This document shows, one piece after another, positions 9,695-18,559 of a stretch of 64,000 nucleotides of DNA. The notes under the pieces are model-generated. The model saw nothing but the letters and a program-made list of their open reading frames with translations. It was not told where the DNA came from and did not search any database. The position numbers and the translations under genes are program-made. This DNA comes from Methylophilaceae bacterium (GTDB lineage: Bacteria; Pseudomonadota; Gammaproteobacteria; Burkholderiales; Methylophilaceae), in the NCBI GenBank assembly GCA_013141125.1, contig JABFRO010000004.1:54820-118819 (forward strand), written 5' to 3'. Positions within the stretch are counted from its first letter, which is position 1. Every line of letters begins with the position of its first letter.

Positions 9695-10455
9695 CAACTT
9701 TCAACCCATCTGCAATTGATGAAAATTCTGAAATAATTGATCCAAAAATTATAGTCGCGCTGGATTATGCGGAAGCAAAAAGCGCGTTAAATCTAGTTGC
9801 ACAGTTAGATCCTGGTTTGTGCAGACTTAAAGTTGGTAAGGAGCTGTTTACGGCGAGCGGTCCACAACTGGTTGAAACCTTGGTCGGCAAAGGATTTGGC
9901 GTATTTCTGGATTTAAAATTTCACGACATTCCCAAAACCGTAGAAAAAGCGTGCAAAGTGGCAAGCAAGCTAGGCGTGTGGATGCTGAACGTGCATGCGT
10001 CCGGTGGACTTGCCATGATGGAAGCAGCGCGCCAAGGCGTGGCTGATAGTGGTTTTAAGCCGAGGCTGATAGCAGTTACTGTACTCACCAGTATGGATCA
10101 AATCACGCTTGGGCAAATTGGTGTGGCTTCCAGTCTGGAAGATCAGGTGTTACGCTTGGCCAAATTGACTCAGCAAGCTGCGCTTGATGGCGTGGTATGT
10201 TCTGCGCTGGAAGTGGGCGTGTTGAGAAAGGCATTAGGGCAGGAATTTTGTCTGGTTACGCCTGGCATACGGCCAGCGTTATCAATGCCAGGACAATCTA
10301 CCAAGGTGAAAGAGGACGACCAGTCGCGTATTATGACACCGAATGCAGCCTTGCAACAAGGTGCAAGCTATTTGGTGATAGGACGTCCTATTACTCAGTC
10401 TGATGATCCAATGGCGGTTTTGTATAGCTTGGTGGCTGATATAGCAATGGAATAG
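9691..10455 (+). CDS. pyrF: orotidine 5'-phosphate decarboxylase
   Basis: A 254-residue TIM-barrel enzyme for the last step of UMP synthesis. The catalytic Lys-Asp array is visible as [11 protein letters not shown] near residue 73, the N-terminal Asp and Lys in [11 protein letters not shown] and [10 protein letters not shown], and the phosphate loop as TPGIRP and VIGRPITQ. It starts at the ATGA overlap with lapB. An ISL3-type element has inserted 13 bases after the stop, so the original terminator now lies 1.3 kb downstream at 11751-11780; how the message now ends is unknown. Confidence 0.94.
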   Translation: MTTFNPSAIDENSEIIDPKIIVALDYAEAKSALNLVAQLDPGLCRLKVGKELFTASGPQLVETLVGKGFGVFLDLKFHDIPKTVEKACKVASKLGVWMLNVHASGGLAMMEAARQGVADSGFKPRLIAVTVLTSMDQITLGQIGVASSLEDQVLRLAKLTQQAALDGVVCSALEVGVLRKALGQEFCLVTPGIRPALSMPGQSTKVKEDDQSRIMTPNAALQQGASYLVIGRPITQSDDPMAVLYSLVADIAME

Positions 10456-10460
10456 GTAGA

Positions 10461-10468
10461 AAAATAAA
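10461..10468. repeat. 8-bp target-site duplication, left copy
   Basis: AAAATAAA lies directly before the left inverted repeat and again directly after the right one at 11744-11751. Eight bases is the length expected for ISL3 insertions. Confidence 0.85.
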
Positions 10469-11743
10469 GGCTCTATGTGAAATACAGTGGGTAATTGAAT
10501 TTCAATTTCCCACATAAAAAGTAAATCATGTTGATAAAGTTACCCATATTACGGTAGCCCCTGGCGCGTCTTTTAGCGAGTTGCACCTTGCTGTTAATGC
10601 CTTCCAAGATGCCGTTGGTGAGGCGTGATTCGACGAAGTGGATAATGCCAGACCAATGACTTCTCACTGTTTTAGAGAAAGCCATAAAAGCCGGGATTTT
10701 AGCCTCTTCGACTTCGGCACACCAGCGGGTCAGGAACGTGGTGGCCGCCACCTTATCGGGCATCTCCCACAGATCATTGAATAGCACTTTCAGTCGATAG
10801 GCTTGGCCCAGACTTGGGTAAAGTGTGATCATTTCTGCGAGTGCCTTCTCTTGTTCATCGGATAAATTTTGTCGGTTTCTCAGGAATGTGTACTTGTGTC
10901 CTTTCAGCGCCTCATGCTCGATGCGTTCAACGCGGCGCACCTTGTCCATCGCCTCGTTGAGCAATTTGACGACATGAAACCGATCAAAGGTGATGGCGGC
11001 TGTAGGAAAGGATTCCGCCGCCCCCGCGATGAATGCCGGCGATAGATCCATGCTGAGCTGTGTGATCTGCTCCTTCCCAACCCCTTTGGATTCAAGATGT
11101 TGCCCAATAGTTTTCAAGGTTTCTTTGCCCTTGCCCTCGCACGCATGAATGACGCGGGAGGTCTCTAAATCTACGCCCAATGTCACGTATTTATGCCCCT
11201 TACGGGAGGAGGTCTCGTCGACACCTAGCTGGGTGATGGCGGAGGGATCATCGGCTTCGCGGGCTTGACCTACCCAGTGATTGAACACAGCCCATACCCG
11301 TTGTGGGTTGACACCGACGAGTTCAGCCACGCGATTCACCGGCATTTCACGTTCAATCAGCGCCATTGCAAACGCCTCAAACAACAGCGTAAATCCACTG
11401 CCAGGACGTGACCATGGCACATTGACCGTCACCACGTTGCCCTCGGTGGTTTTGATACGTGGCACGTGACAATGCAAGAAGCAGTGATGTTCAAAGAAGT
11501 TTAAATGTTGCCACGCACGCTCTACGGTATCATGCACTGGACACGCAATACCCGTTTCATCAGGAAAGCGCGAACCACGAACAAAACCGATATGGAGATG
11601 GAGTTCCTTGCGTGGGGATTCATTGGCTGAAAACGAAATATCGTTCACCTGCCAAGGCGATTGCAGGCCAAGTGCCATGCCAAATAAAGTTGAGCTATTC
11701 ACGCTGGAATTATCGCATTACCCACTATAAATCACATAGAGCC
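10469..11743 (-). mobile_element. complete ISL3-family insertion sequence
   Basis: A 1275-bp element bounded by imperfect terminal inverted repeats of about 27 bp: GGCTCTATGTGAAATACAG then TGGGTAAT on the left (10469-10495) and its inverted match on the right (11717-11743), with identical outer 12 bases. Both sides are flanked by AAAATAAA. It encodes one intact transposase and no passenger gene. An intact frame and unbroken duplication point to a fairly recent insertion. Confidence 0.92.
10473..11702 (-). CDS. ISL3-family transposase
   Basis: An intact 409-residue DDE transposase. The N-terminal part has the cysteine/histidine pattern of the ISL3 zinc finger (GIACPVHDTVERAWQHLNFF, then FLHCHVPR). 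An HTH-like segment (VNRVAELVGVNPQRVWAVF) precedes the catalytic core. The core shows LGVDETSSRKGHKYVT (first Asp), LSMDLSPAFI then ITFDRFHVVKLLNEA (second Asp), and the end motif ESRLTNGILEGINSKVQLAKR (split here) with the Glu. The C-terminus GNFINMIYFLCGKL matches the family. Coding begins 41 bases inside the right repeat and stops inside the left repeat. Confidence 0.93.
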   Translation of the reverse strand: MNSSTLFGMALGLQSPWQVNDISFSANESPRKELHLHIGFVRGSRFPDETGIACPVHDTVERAWQHLNFFEHHCFLHCHVPRIKTTEGNVVTVNVPWSRPGSGFTLLFEAFAMALIEREMPVNRVAELVGVNPQRVWAVFNHWVGQAREADDPSAITQLGVDETSSRKGHKYVTLGVDLETSRVIHACEGKGKETLKTIGQHLESKGVGKEQITQLSMDLSPAFIAGAAESFPTAAITFDRFHVVKLLNEAMDKVRRVERIEHEALKGHKYTFLRNRQNLSDEQEKALAEMITLYPSLGQAYRLKVLFNDLWEMPDKVAATTFLTRWCAEVEEAKIPAFMAFSKTVRSHWSGIIHFVESRLTNGILEGINSKVQLAKRRARGYRNMGNFINMIYFLCGKLKFNYPLYFT

Positions 11744-11750
11744 AAAATAA

Positions 11751-11780
11751 AAAAGCCACAAGGTTTTCCTTGTGGCTTTT
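11751..11780. terminator. bidirectional rho-independent terminator (pyrF / fae)
   Basis: AAAAGCCACAAGG, loop TTTT, CCTTGTGGCTTTT, followed by more T on the plus strand and preceded by A on the other. It serves fae from the right. It probably served pyrF from the left before the IS element was inserted between them. Confidence 0.85.
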
Positions 11781-11814
11781 TTGTTTTTAAATAAACTGAA
11801 TGTTTAATTAAAAA

Positions 11815-12354
11815 TTAGTTATGTGCTGCAAATGGGTGAGCAGATGTTTTATAGCTCTTTACTACATCAGCAGCTTTTGGTTCACGAGCAATAGCGCTCT
11901 TGATTGCTTGCTTAGTAGCTTGGTAGTTCCAGTCTTGGATACGGGAGTCAATATCTGCATTATGGTCAATAAATACACCAACACAGATAAATACGTCATC
12001 TGCTTCAGCAGCTGGAATTGTACCATCAGCAACACAATCCATTACAGCCATGGCAACGCCACGTTGTGCCGGACCAAACATCTGAACAGCTTGTTTACCA
12101 TTTTTGATAGTAACTTTGTTGAACATAACAGTAGCTGGTTTGCACATCATGTTAGGAGCAACAATAGCCAACAGACCATTTACACCTTGTTTTTGGTTTG
12201 TTAATGTGTTGCAGAAAGCTGCTTCTGCGGCACTACCACGTGGCCCAATGATCAGGTCAATGTGTGCTACATTCAACAAATCCAAACCGCTACCATCAGG
12301 ACGATTCTCAACTACTAAAGCCTCACCTACCAAAACGCGATCAATAACTGCCAT
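11815..12354 (-). CDS. fae: formaldehyde-activating enzyme (Fae)
   Basis: A 179-residue enzyme that condenses formaldehyde with tetrahydromethanopterin, the entry to the H4MPT oxidation route in methylotrophs. Diagnostic stretches are [56 protein letters not shown] and the C-terminal SAHPFAA. Compared with the classical protein, about 13 residues ([13 protein letters not shown]) are inserted between GEALV and VAHIDLI, next to the active-site strand. It is the last of four same-strand genes (tal, hxlA, hxlB, fae). The start ATG has a nearby GGAGAT. Whether the insertion changes function cannot be judged. Confidence 0.93.
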   Translation of the reverse strand: MAVIDRVLVGEALVVENRPDGSGLDLLNVAHIDLIIGPRGSAAEAAFCNTLTNQKQGVNGLLAIVAPNMMCKPATVMFNKVTIKNGKQAVQMFGPAQRGVAMAVMDCVADGTIPAAEADDVFICVGVFIDHNADIDSRIQDWNYQATKQAIKSAIAREPKAADVVKSYKTSAHPFAAHN

Positions 12355-12461
12355 CTTTATCTCCGAAATTAAAAGTTAAGTAGAAATACCTAAATACTGA
12401 CTCTGTGCAAACGCGCTAACGAGTCAACTCTCTTGCGATTACTTCACAAATGATGGCGGTC

Positions 12462-12467
12462 ATTATA
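12462..12467 (-). promoter_or_regulatory. candidate -10 element for fae
   Basis: On the minus strand a perfect TATAAT lies about 108 bases before the fae start; no good -35 box is visible at 16-18 bases spacing. It would allow fae to be transcribed apart from hxlB, in keeping with the 190-base gap. Confidence 0.3.
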
Positions 12468-12544
12468 CAGGTATAAAGTTGACACCGCTTGTGAAATTCT
12501 CACTATTCAATACCTTAAAACTAAGCTGGTTACTGCCAATGCTA

Positions 12545-13078
12545 CTACTCCAAATTGGCGTGAGTTGTCCTCATAACCTCTTCGGCAATTCCTTTTTCAT
12601 GAATGATATGCGCTACTGTGGCTTCAAGAAAAATCAAAGTTGATAATTCAAATGTAGTACCCATAGGCATACTGGCAATTTTCACGAATTGGTCTGGCGT
12701 GCCGATTTGAATGACTAAATCAGATATGTCAGCGACAGTGGATTGACTTCTGGTGGAAATTGTAACAATTTGCGCTCCAACCGCTTTAGCGCGCTTGGTA
12801 AAGGCAATCATTGTTTCAGTTTCACCAGAGCCGGTGATGACGATGAACAAGTCTCCGTTTTGGATACTTGGTGTCACAATCTCGCCTACAATATAAACCT
12901 GATAACCAGCATGCATCAGCCTCATGGCAAAGAATCTTGCTACCAATCCAGAACGTCCGGCACCCGTCACAAAAATACGTGATGCCTTGTCCAGTAACTT
13001 GGTTAGTTTTTCGTCATAAGTGCTATCTGTAGCTTCAAGAACACTTGCAATTTTTTCTACGATAAGTTTCTGATGCAT
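12545..13078 (-). CDS. hxlB: 6-phospho-3-hexuloisomerase
   Basis: A 177-residue SIS-domain isomerase that turns 3-hexulose 6-phosphate into fructose 6-phosphate, the second RuMP step. The sugar-phosphate site is GAGRSGLVARFFAMRLMHAG near residue 38, with a second SIS motif ITGSGETETMI and the family end THANLE. A GGAG lies nine bases before the ATG. It follows hxlA after 157 bases and precedes fae. The name phi is also used. Confidence 0.94.
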   Translation of the reverse strand: MHQKLIVEKIASVLEATDSTYDEKLTKLLDKASRIFVTGAGRSGLVARFFAMRLMHAGYQVYIVGEIVTPSIQNGDLFIVITGSGETETMIAFTKRAKAVGAQIVTISTRSQSTVADISDLVIQIGTPDQFVKIASMPMGTTFELSTLIFLEATVAHIIHEKGIAEEVMRTTHANLE

Positions 13079-13235
13079 ATTTAAAACTCCAGCAATCCTA
13101 ATGTTATTTAATGCTTTGTATCTGTGTTTGCTTGAACTGGCTCAGGTGATTTTAATGCTGAATATTAGAGCCAGTGTTTATCCTGAGTTTTATTAAGCAT
13201 AAAGCTCAGAAAAGCGCACATGATCTTCAAAATAC

Positions 13236-13877
13236 TTAAGCGGCGTTAGCCAGTGAAGTAATCTCTGCGGCTGCAGCTGCAGGGGAATCAGCACCATAAA
13301 TTGCAGCACCAGCTACAACAATCGTTGCGCCTGCTTTTACTACTTGTTGCACGGTTGCTGGTTTAATGCCGCCAGCTACAGAAACCTTAACGCCTAAGCC
13401 CAAGCCAACTACAAGAGCCAAATCGGTAAATGGAGTTTGACCGGCAGCTTGCTGATCCAGGCCAGTATGAACACCAATGATATGTGCGCCGAGCTTTGCT
13501 GCTTCTTTAGTACGAGCAGCCTTGTCTTCTACATTGATTAAATCTACTTGCGCTTCTTTACCGTATTTGTTGGCTGCATCAATTACACCTTTGATGGTGC
13601 CCAGATCAGCTGTTCCCAGAACGGTACAAATGTCGGCACCAGCCTTGTAGAAAGGCTCGGCTTCGTAGAAGCCTGCGTCCATGGTTTTCAAGTCAACCAG
13701 GATTTTGTTGTTTGGGAACTTGGCACGCAAGGTTTGCAGCAACGGAATGCCGTTGTATTTGATGCATGGTGTACCAATTTCAAGAATGTCCACATGTGGA
13801 GCTACCAGGGTAGCCAGCTCTACTGTTTGATTAAAATCCAACGAATCCAGTGCCATTTGTACTAATGGTTTTGCCAT
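13236..13877 (-). CDS. hxlA: 3-hexulose-6-phosphate synthase
   Basis: A 213-residue TIM-barrel aldolase of the OMP-decarboxylase superfamily that joins formaldehyde to ribulose 5-phosphate, the carbon-fixing step of the RuMP cycle. The signature is ILVDLKTMDAGFYEAEPFYK near residue 59, with GTPCIKYNG before it and VSVAGGIKPATV and AAIYGADSPAAAA at the phosphate end. Start is the ATG with GGAGAT upstream. With hxlB it defines RuMP methylotrophy here. The codon choice looks like that of a highly expressed gene, as expected for this enzyme. Confidence 0.95.
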   Translation of the reverse strand: MAKPLVQMALDSLDFNQTVELATLVAPHVDILEIGTPCIKYNGIPLLQTLRAKFPNNKILVDLKTMDAGFYEAEPFYKAGADICTVLGTADLGTIKGVIDAANKYGKEAQVDLINVEDKAARTKEAAKLGAHIIGVHTGLDQQAAGQTPFTDLALVVGLGLGVKVSVAGGIKPATVQQVVKAGATIVVAGAAIYGADSPAAAAAEITSLANAA

Positions 13878-14075
13878 GATGCTATCTCCAATTATTTACA
13901 GGTTTTATTTCTATACTTCACAAAATTTCTATAACTTCACAAAAAAACAGCCGCTATCTTATTGCGGTGCTTAGCCCAATGTCAATCGTTAAGTATGGAA
14001 TGAAGTCACTAGCCATACATTAGTTTGCGACAAGTATGGCTGAGCGGCTCAGCAACTTAGCTTGATTTTTTTGGT

Positions 14076-15026
14076 TTACAGTTTTTCAGCCAGCAATTTT
14101 TCCAGCTTGAGTTGGTCAACTACAAAACCGCGAATGCCTTCTGACAGTTTTTCTGTGGCCATTGCATCTTCATTCAAATCAAAGCGGAATTGTGCTTCTG
14201 TGATTGAAGTAGGACGTTCTTTGGTGGCACCTGGGTTGACCAGTTTGCGTTCGATGGTGCCTTCGGTGGCTGCCAGTTCTTCCAGAAGTGCTGGGGCAAT
14301 CGTCAAGTAATCGCAGCCTGCCAGCGCCAGAATTTCACCAACGTTACGGAATGAAGCGCCCATGACGATAGTGTTGTAGCCATGATCTTTGTAGTAAGCG
14401 TAAATTTTACGTACTGAAAGTACACCAGGATCTTCTTCTGCTGAAAATTCACGACCTTCTTTTGCTTTGTACCAATCAAGAATGCGGCCGACGAAAGGGG
14501 AAATCAAGGTTACATTGGCTTCAGCACATGCGCGTGCTTGCGAAAACCCAAACAACAGGGTTAGGTTGCAGAAAATGCCTTCTTTTTCAAGAATTTCTGC
14601 GGCTTTAATGCCTTCCCAAGTTGCTGCCAGTTTAATTAAAACGCGGTCATTGGAAATGCCGGCTTCGTTATACAAGCGGCTTAATTTACGTGCTTTTACC
14701 AAGCTGGCTTCTGTATCAAAAGAAAGGCGTGCATCTACTTCCGTGGAAATGCGGCCTGGAATAACCTTCAGAACCTCAAGACCAGCATTTACTACCAGTT
14801 TGTCTTGGGTGTCTGCCAATTGCTGTGTTGGGCAATTGCTTTGTGATTTGGCGTAAGCTACAGCATCCGCAATCAACGGCACATATTCTGGCAGTGATGC
14901 TGCTTTCAGAATGAGGGATGGGTTGGTAGTTGCATCTTGTGGACGCAGACGTCTTTGCGCTTCAATATCACCCGTATCGGCTACGATGGTGGTGATGGTT
15001 TTTAGCTGCTCTAATAAGCTGGCCAT
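14076..15026 (-). CDS. tal: transaldolase (class 1, TalB-type)
   Basis: A 316-residue aldolase that exchanges dihydroxyacetone units between sedoheptulose 7-phosphate and glyceraldehyde 3-phosphate and so regenerates RuMP acceptor. The Schiff-base lysine lies in [20 protein letters not shown] around residue 129; [13 protein letters not shown] near the N-terminus and [20 protein letters not shown] confirm the TalB class. It is the first gene of the tal-hxlA-hxlB-fae series, 198 bases upstream of hxlA, which supports a role in the rearrangement phase of the RuMP cycle. Confidence 0.95.
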   Translation of the reverse strand: MASLLEQLKTITTIVADTGDIEAQRRLRPQDATTNPSLILKAASLPEYVPLIADAVAYAKSQSNCPTQQLADTQDKLVVNAGLEVLKVIPGRISTEVDARLSFDTEASLVKARKLSRLYNEAGISNDRVLIKLAATWEGIKAAEILEKEGIFCNLTLLFGFSQARACAEANVTLISPFVGRILDWYKAKEGREFSAEEDPGVLSVRKIYAYYKDHGYNTIVMGASFRNVGEILALAGCDYLTIAPALLEELAATEGTIERKLVNPGATKERPTSITEAQFRFDLNEDAMATEKLSEGIRGFVVDQLKLEKLLAEKL

Positions 15027-15218
15027 AAATACTCTCCTTGAACATTATTGATAAAAAATTGGCGAACGGCACTTGCGTTAATCAGGAATTGCTAATCAAG
15101 AATTTAGTTTAATAACGGAATTCTTAGGTCTGCAGGCCGATCTTAATCTTTCGAATTATATCTGAAATAGGCTGCTGCTTCCAGCGAATGAAAGGCATCT
15201 GAAAACAGTTTGCATAAT

Positions 15219-16397
15219 CTAATGTGCTTCGGTCAAAAAACCTGCTACTGCACGCTTGAACGGGGTAATGCGGTTGCCGATGCGTAGTGTGGTTGCTCGG
15301 ATCAGGCGCGCTGGAGGTGAATCATTACCATAAAGTTTGGCGATGGCATGGGTAGCTAGGAATAGCGGCCGTGTAGCACGTCTATGGGTTTGCTCATAGC
15401 GAGCTAGCAGGCTGGCAGCGGCAATGTCGCTGTGTTTGTTGTGTGCGGTTTTTATTTCGTGTGCCAGATTGTCTGCAGCGCGCAAACCGAAGTTGAAGCC
15501 ATGCGCAGTTACCGGATGCATACCAACAGCTGCGTCTCCCATGAGCGCAAAGCGAGGCGCAACAAAATTATTGGCGTACGTGGTGACTAGCGGGTAGGCA
15601 TGTCTAGTAGTGACCAGCTTCATTTTTCCCAGTCGGTGTCTGAAGCGGGCTTCAACCTCGCGATTAAAATCGACTTCAGACATGGCCATCATGTGTTGTA
15701 TTTGTTGTGCGGGCATCGTGATAACGACGGAAGACTTAAGGCCGTTCATCGGCAATAACGCGAGTGTTTGGCCATAGTCAAACCATTCCCATGCCACATG
15801 CTGGTGTGCGATTTCATGTTCCATGGCGCAAACCATCATGGTTTTGCCAAAATCATGCATGGCGGTGGCAATGCCCATGGCGCGACGCGCTTCAGAAAAA
15901 CGGCTGTCAGCGGCTACCACGAGTTGTGTGCTAATTGTTTCGCCATTGGCCAGTGTGACCAGCGCCTGCTCTTTGCCGGTGTTGATGCCGGTAACTTGTG
16001 CGTCGGTAAACAAAGTGATGCCGTTGGCGGCTTTGACTGCCTCATAAGCGGCCTTGCGGATGATGCAATTGGAAACAAGATAACCTAATTCGCTTTGCTT
16101 GCCATCGTGATGGTCTATATTCATGGCGTAAAGTGACGAGCCATTGAGTACGCGTGCATCACGCAAGAGTGAAATAGCTTCGGGATTGATGCGATCCCAT
16201 AAGCCAAGTTCGCGCATGAGTTTTGCTGAAAGATGGGTGAGTGCAATCTCACGTCCATCAAATGCCGGGTTTTCCAGTGCGGCTTCGCTTTGCCGTTCAA
16301 TAATGGCAACGCGCAGGCCGGAATCTGCCAGTGCGCGCGCGAAACTGAGTCCGGTAGGCCCGGCACCGATGATCACTATGTCGAAATTCATGTCCAT
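15219..16397 (-). CDS. UbiH/COQ6-family FAD monooxygenase, probably UbiM
   Basis: A 392-residue flavoprotein hydroxylase of ubiquinone synthesis. The Rossmann FAD site is DIVIIGAGPTGLSFARALAD at the N-terminus; the mid motif is LVVAADSRFSEARR; the second FAD motif is FALMGDAAVGMHPVTAHGFN. The sequence around PAFDGREIALTHLSAKLM and LRDARVLNG resembles the UbiM subgroup (5-demethoxyubiquinol-8 5-hydroxylase) more than UbiH, UbiF or UbiI, as far as I can recall. UbiM can hydroxylate more than one ring position in some proteobacteria. It is followed after 24 bases by ygfZ. An ATG two codons later is an equally possible start. Confidence 0.72.
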   Translation of the reverse strand: MDMNFDIVIIGAGPTGLSFARALADSGLRVAIIERQSEAALENPAFDGREIALTHLSAKLMRELGLWDRINPEAISLLRDARVLNGSSLYAMNIDHHDGKQSELGYLVSNCIIRKAAYEAVKAANGITLFTDAQVTGINTGKEQALVTLANGETISTQLVVAADSRFSEARRAMGIATAMHDFGKTMMVCAMEHEIAHQHVAWEWFDYGQTLALLPMNGLKSSVVITMPAQQIQHMMAMSEVDFNREVEARFRHRLGKMKLVTTRHAYPLVTTYANNFVAPRFALMGDAAVGMHPVTAHGFNFGLRAADNLAHEIKTAHNKHSDIAAASLLARYEQTHRRATRPLFLATHAIAKLYGNDSPPARLIRATTLRIGNRITPFKRAVAGFLTEAH

Positions 16398-16421
16398 CCA
16401 ATCAGCTTGGTTATAATGCTT

Positions 16422-17471
16422 TCAGGTTGTTGCATAGGGTAGATTCAGGGGTCGTAAAAGCACACCATCGTTGCTTTTCCAGTGCACTGCAGGATCCGAT
16501 TCAGTATCTATGCGCCGGACTTCAGCCAGAACATCAAAACCGCTGTGCGGCGCTGCGGCAACACGTACTATTTTACCTGCCGGCTCAGTGCCGTTATTAA
16601 AAAATAGATCATCACCTATTTGTGGAGACTCATTGCCGGAAATGTGCGCCAGTTGTGTGCGACGCTTGATCTTGCCCAGATAATGGGTGCGTGCGACGAT
16701 TTCTTGCCCGGTATAACAGCCTTTTTTGAAGTTAATTGCGTCCAGCATATCCAGATTCAGCATTTGTGGCACAAATTCTTCCTGTGTCGCCGCAGTAATA
16801 TCTGGTATGCCCGCCCGAATTTCCAGCCACTCCCAGCAGGCTTTGCCAACTGGTGTATGTGCGGTTTGCAAATTGTTCCAGATGGTTTTGGCATAATCAA
16901 AATCACACAATACTTCATAACGTGGAATAGCGCCCGGCAGACGAATCAGTGTACCAACTTCCAGATTGACTACTTCATGTATTTCAACTGGGAGGGTTTT
17001 GAAAATGGATTGCAGGCTGGCTTCCGCATCCTTTCCCGCAACACCCAAACGTATAAAGTTTTCTGAGACATCGCTTAGTGTCACTTTGGAGCGCATCACA
17101 TACATTTTCAGACGCTTCAGAATGGATTCGGTTAGTGCGCCATTGAGTTGTAAGTACAATTGATCTTGTTGCGCCCATGCCAGAAAAATTGCCAATAAGC
17201 GGCCTTTTGGCGTGCAGTAACCGCTGTAATGGCTATGGTTGCCATCGAGTTGCTTAACATCATTGGTGACTTGGCCTTGCAAAAAGCTGACGGCATCCTC
17301 CCCACTGACTTGCAATAACCCCATATGCGAAAGATCCACTACAACATTGCCATTGGCGGTGGCCAGTAATTCAGCTTTCGGATCGCCAAAACTGATAACT
17401 TCACCATCCGTAATTTGTGCGCCTTGATTTTCTGCCAAGCCAGTCAGAAAGTTACGCCATTGTGTCATCAT
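16422..17471 (-). CDS. ygfZ: folate-binding Fe-S cluster maturation protein YgfZ
   Basis: A GcvT-like folate-binding protein that helps assembly or repair of iron-sulfur enzymes such as MiaB. The signature KKGCYTGQEIVARTHYLG with its invariant Cys lies near residue 245, and GLLQVSGEDAVSFLQGQVTN marks the GcvT-like N-domain. The frame is open to 17537, but an ATG pair at 17471/17468 starts the recognisable protein (MMTQWRNFL), giving 349-350 residues; the longer form would overlap the divergent ygfX start. Divergent ygfZ/ygfX is a common proteobacterial arrangement. Confidence 0.88.
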   Translation of the reverse strand: MMTQWRNFLTGLAENQGAQITDGEVISFGDPKAELLATANGNVVVDLSHMGLLQVSGEDAVSFLQGQVTNDVKQLDGNHSHYSGYCTPKGRLLAIFLAWAQQDQLYLQLNGALTESILKRLKMYVMRSKVTLSDVSENFIRLGVAGKDAEASLQSIFKTLPVEIHEVVNLEVGTLIRLPGAIPRYEVLCDFDYAKTIWNNLQTAHTPVGKACWEWLEIRAGIPDITAATQEEFVPQMLNLDMLDAINFKKGCYTGQEIVARTHYLGKIKRRTQLAHISGNESPQIGDDLFFNNGTEPAGKIVRVAAAPHSGFDVLAEVRRIDTESDPAVHWKSNDGVLLRPLNLPYATT

Positions 17472-17495
17472 ACTGTTTACTCTTAATATAACAAG

Positions 17496-17963
17496 ATGAC
17501 TCATTATAGCGCGAACCTCATAGTGCTGGATTTGCATCCGGCTTATATGTTGACCATTTTGTTGGTGACGGTAGCGATTGCTGCGTGTGGCATTATATTT
17601 TTTATGCCCATATCATTGCTTATAAAGCTATTTGCACTGATACTGGTGCTGGTATACACGCTATTTTTTATCGCACAAGATGCCTTGCTGTTGCTACCAT
17701 GGTCGTATTGCCGACTGGAAATCAATGCACAGGATGAGCTTTTGATTACGCGTAAAGACGGTGTGACGATGCCTGTTGATTTGTTGCCCAACAGTTTTGT
17801 TGCAGCTTATTTGACGGTGTTGAATGTGAATATCTGCGGTGGTCGCTGGCGGCGCAGCTTGATTCTGACTCCTGATCGGCTTGATGCTCAGGCTTTTCGT
17901 CAATTGCGCGTTTGGTTGCGCTGGCGGCCACTGGAGCCGTCTTTAAAGTCAGGAGTTAAATAA
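17496..17963 (+). CDS. ygfX: YgfX/CptA family membrane protein
   Basis: A 155-residue protein with two hydrophobic helices (about residues 15-60) and a soluble C-terminal beta domain with the family pattern RRSLILTPDRLDAQAFRQLR then VWLRW. E. coli YgfX/CptA was proposed as a toxin acting on cytoskeletal proteins with SdhE as partner; no sdhE is visible here. Divergent from ygfZ with only 24 bases between starts. Its stop overlaps the convergent Mth938-like gene by eight bases. Confidence 0.75.
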   Translation: MTHYSANLIVLDLHPAYMLTILLVTVAIAACGIIFFMPISLLIKLFALILVLVYTLFFIAQDALLLLPWSYCRLEINAQDELLITRKDGVTMPVDLLPNSFVAAYLTVLNVNICGGRWRRSLILTPDRLDAQAFRQLRVWLRWRPLEPSLKSGVK

Positions 17964-18324
17964 TGAGTGCTGCCGCCACGCTACGCCCTTCGGCCATCAA
18001 TATATTGTAGGTGCGGCAAGCGGCGGCGGTATCCATGCATTCCAGACCAATATTGGCATTGGTGAGTGCAGCGTAAAGCTTGGGGTGGGGGAAGCGGATT
18101 TTTGCGCCAGTGCCCAGCAATACCACTTCGGGTGCGAGGGCGGCAATCTGCAAAAAATGCTCGTACGTTAAGCTATCAAAATCAGTCACCTGCCAGTCGC
18201 TAATCAGGCGCTCCGGCAAAATAATCAAACTTTTGCTGAAACGCTGGGTATTGATCTCTACCCAGCTGGCATCGTATCCGGTAATGAGTTGGCGGCCTTG
18301 CGCCGTGGTCAAATGAAATTTCAT
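17956..18324 (-). CDS. Mth938-like domain protein (DUF498, NDUFAF3-like)
   Basis: About 122 residues from the ATG at 18324 (MKFHLTTAQGRQLITGYD). The frame is open to 18399, but that would run into the 4.5S RNA gene, so 18324 or 18339 is preferred. Family features are SLIILPERLISDW and PEVVLLGTGAKIRFPHP, with a GxxT-type end segment AACRTYNILMAEGRSVAAAL. Eukaryotic relatives assist complex I assembly; the bacterial function is unknown. It converges on ygfX with eight bases of overlap. Confidence 0.82.
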   Translation of the reverse strand: MKFHLTTAQGRQLITGYDASWVEINTQRFSKSLIILPERLISDWQVTDFDSLTYEHFLQIAALAPEVVLLGTGAKIRFPHPKLYAALTNANIGLECMDTAAACRTYNILMAEGRSVAAALII

Positions 18325-18382
18325 AGCGAATTTAATCATAAGTTCTATGGGAAATGCCAGTACTTGAGGTAAAATCGCACTC

Positions 18383-18477
18383 GGCGGGCCTCCCCGCATT
18401 GTAAGATAGCCAATCTGGTCAGGTTCGGAAGAAAGCAGCCACAGTTATTGAAGCAAGTGCCGGGGGTCAGGCTCGCC
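18383..18477 (+). ncRNA. ffs: 4.5S RNA of the signal recognition particle
   Basis: The universally conserved SRP tip is present: GGTCAGGTTCGGAAGAAAGC then AGCC, with the opposing GTGCCGGGGGTCAGG. The ends pair: GGCGGGCCT at 18383 with AGGCTCGCC at 18469-18477, allowing one G-U. A TAAAAT at 18370-18375 may be the -10 box. It lies 82 bases upstream of dnaX, a typical betaproteobacterial location. Confidence 0.92.
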
Positions 18478-18559
18478 ACCTCACAATTCTGCACATCTGG
18501 CTTGGCATCAATCAACCCCATAAAACAGACAAAATGACACCTAGTAGTTTTTTCATCCT

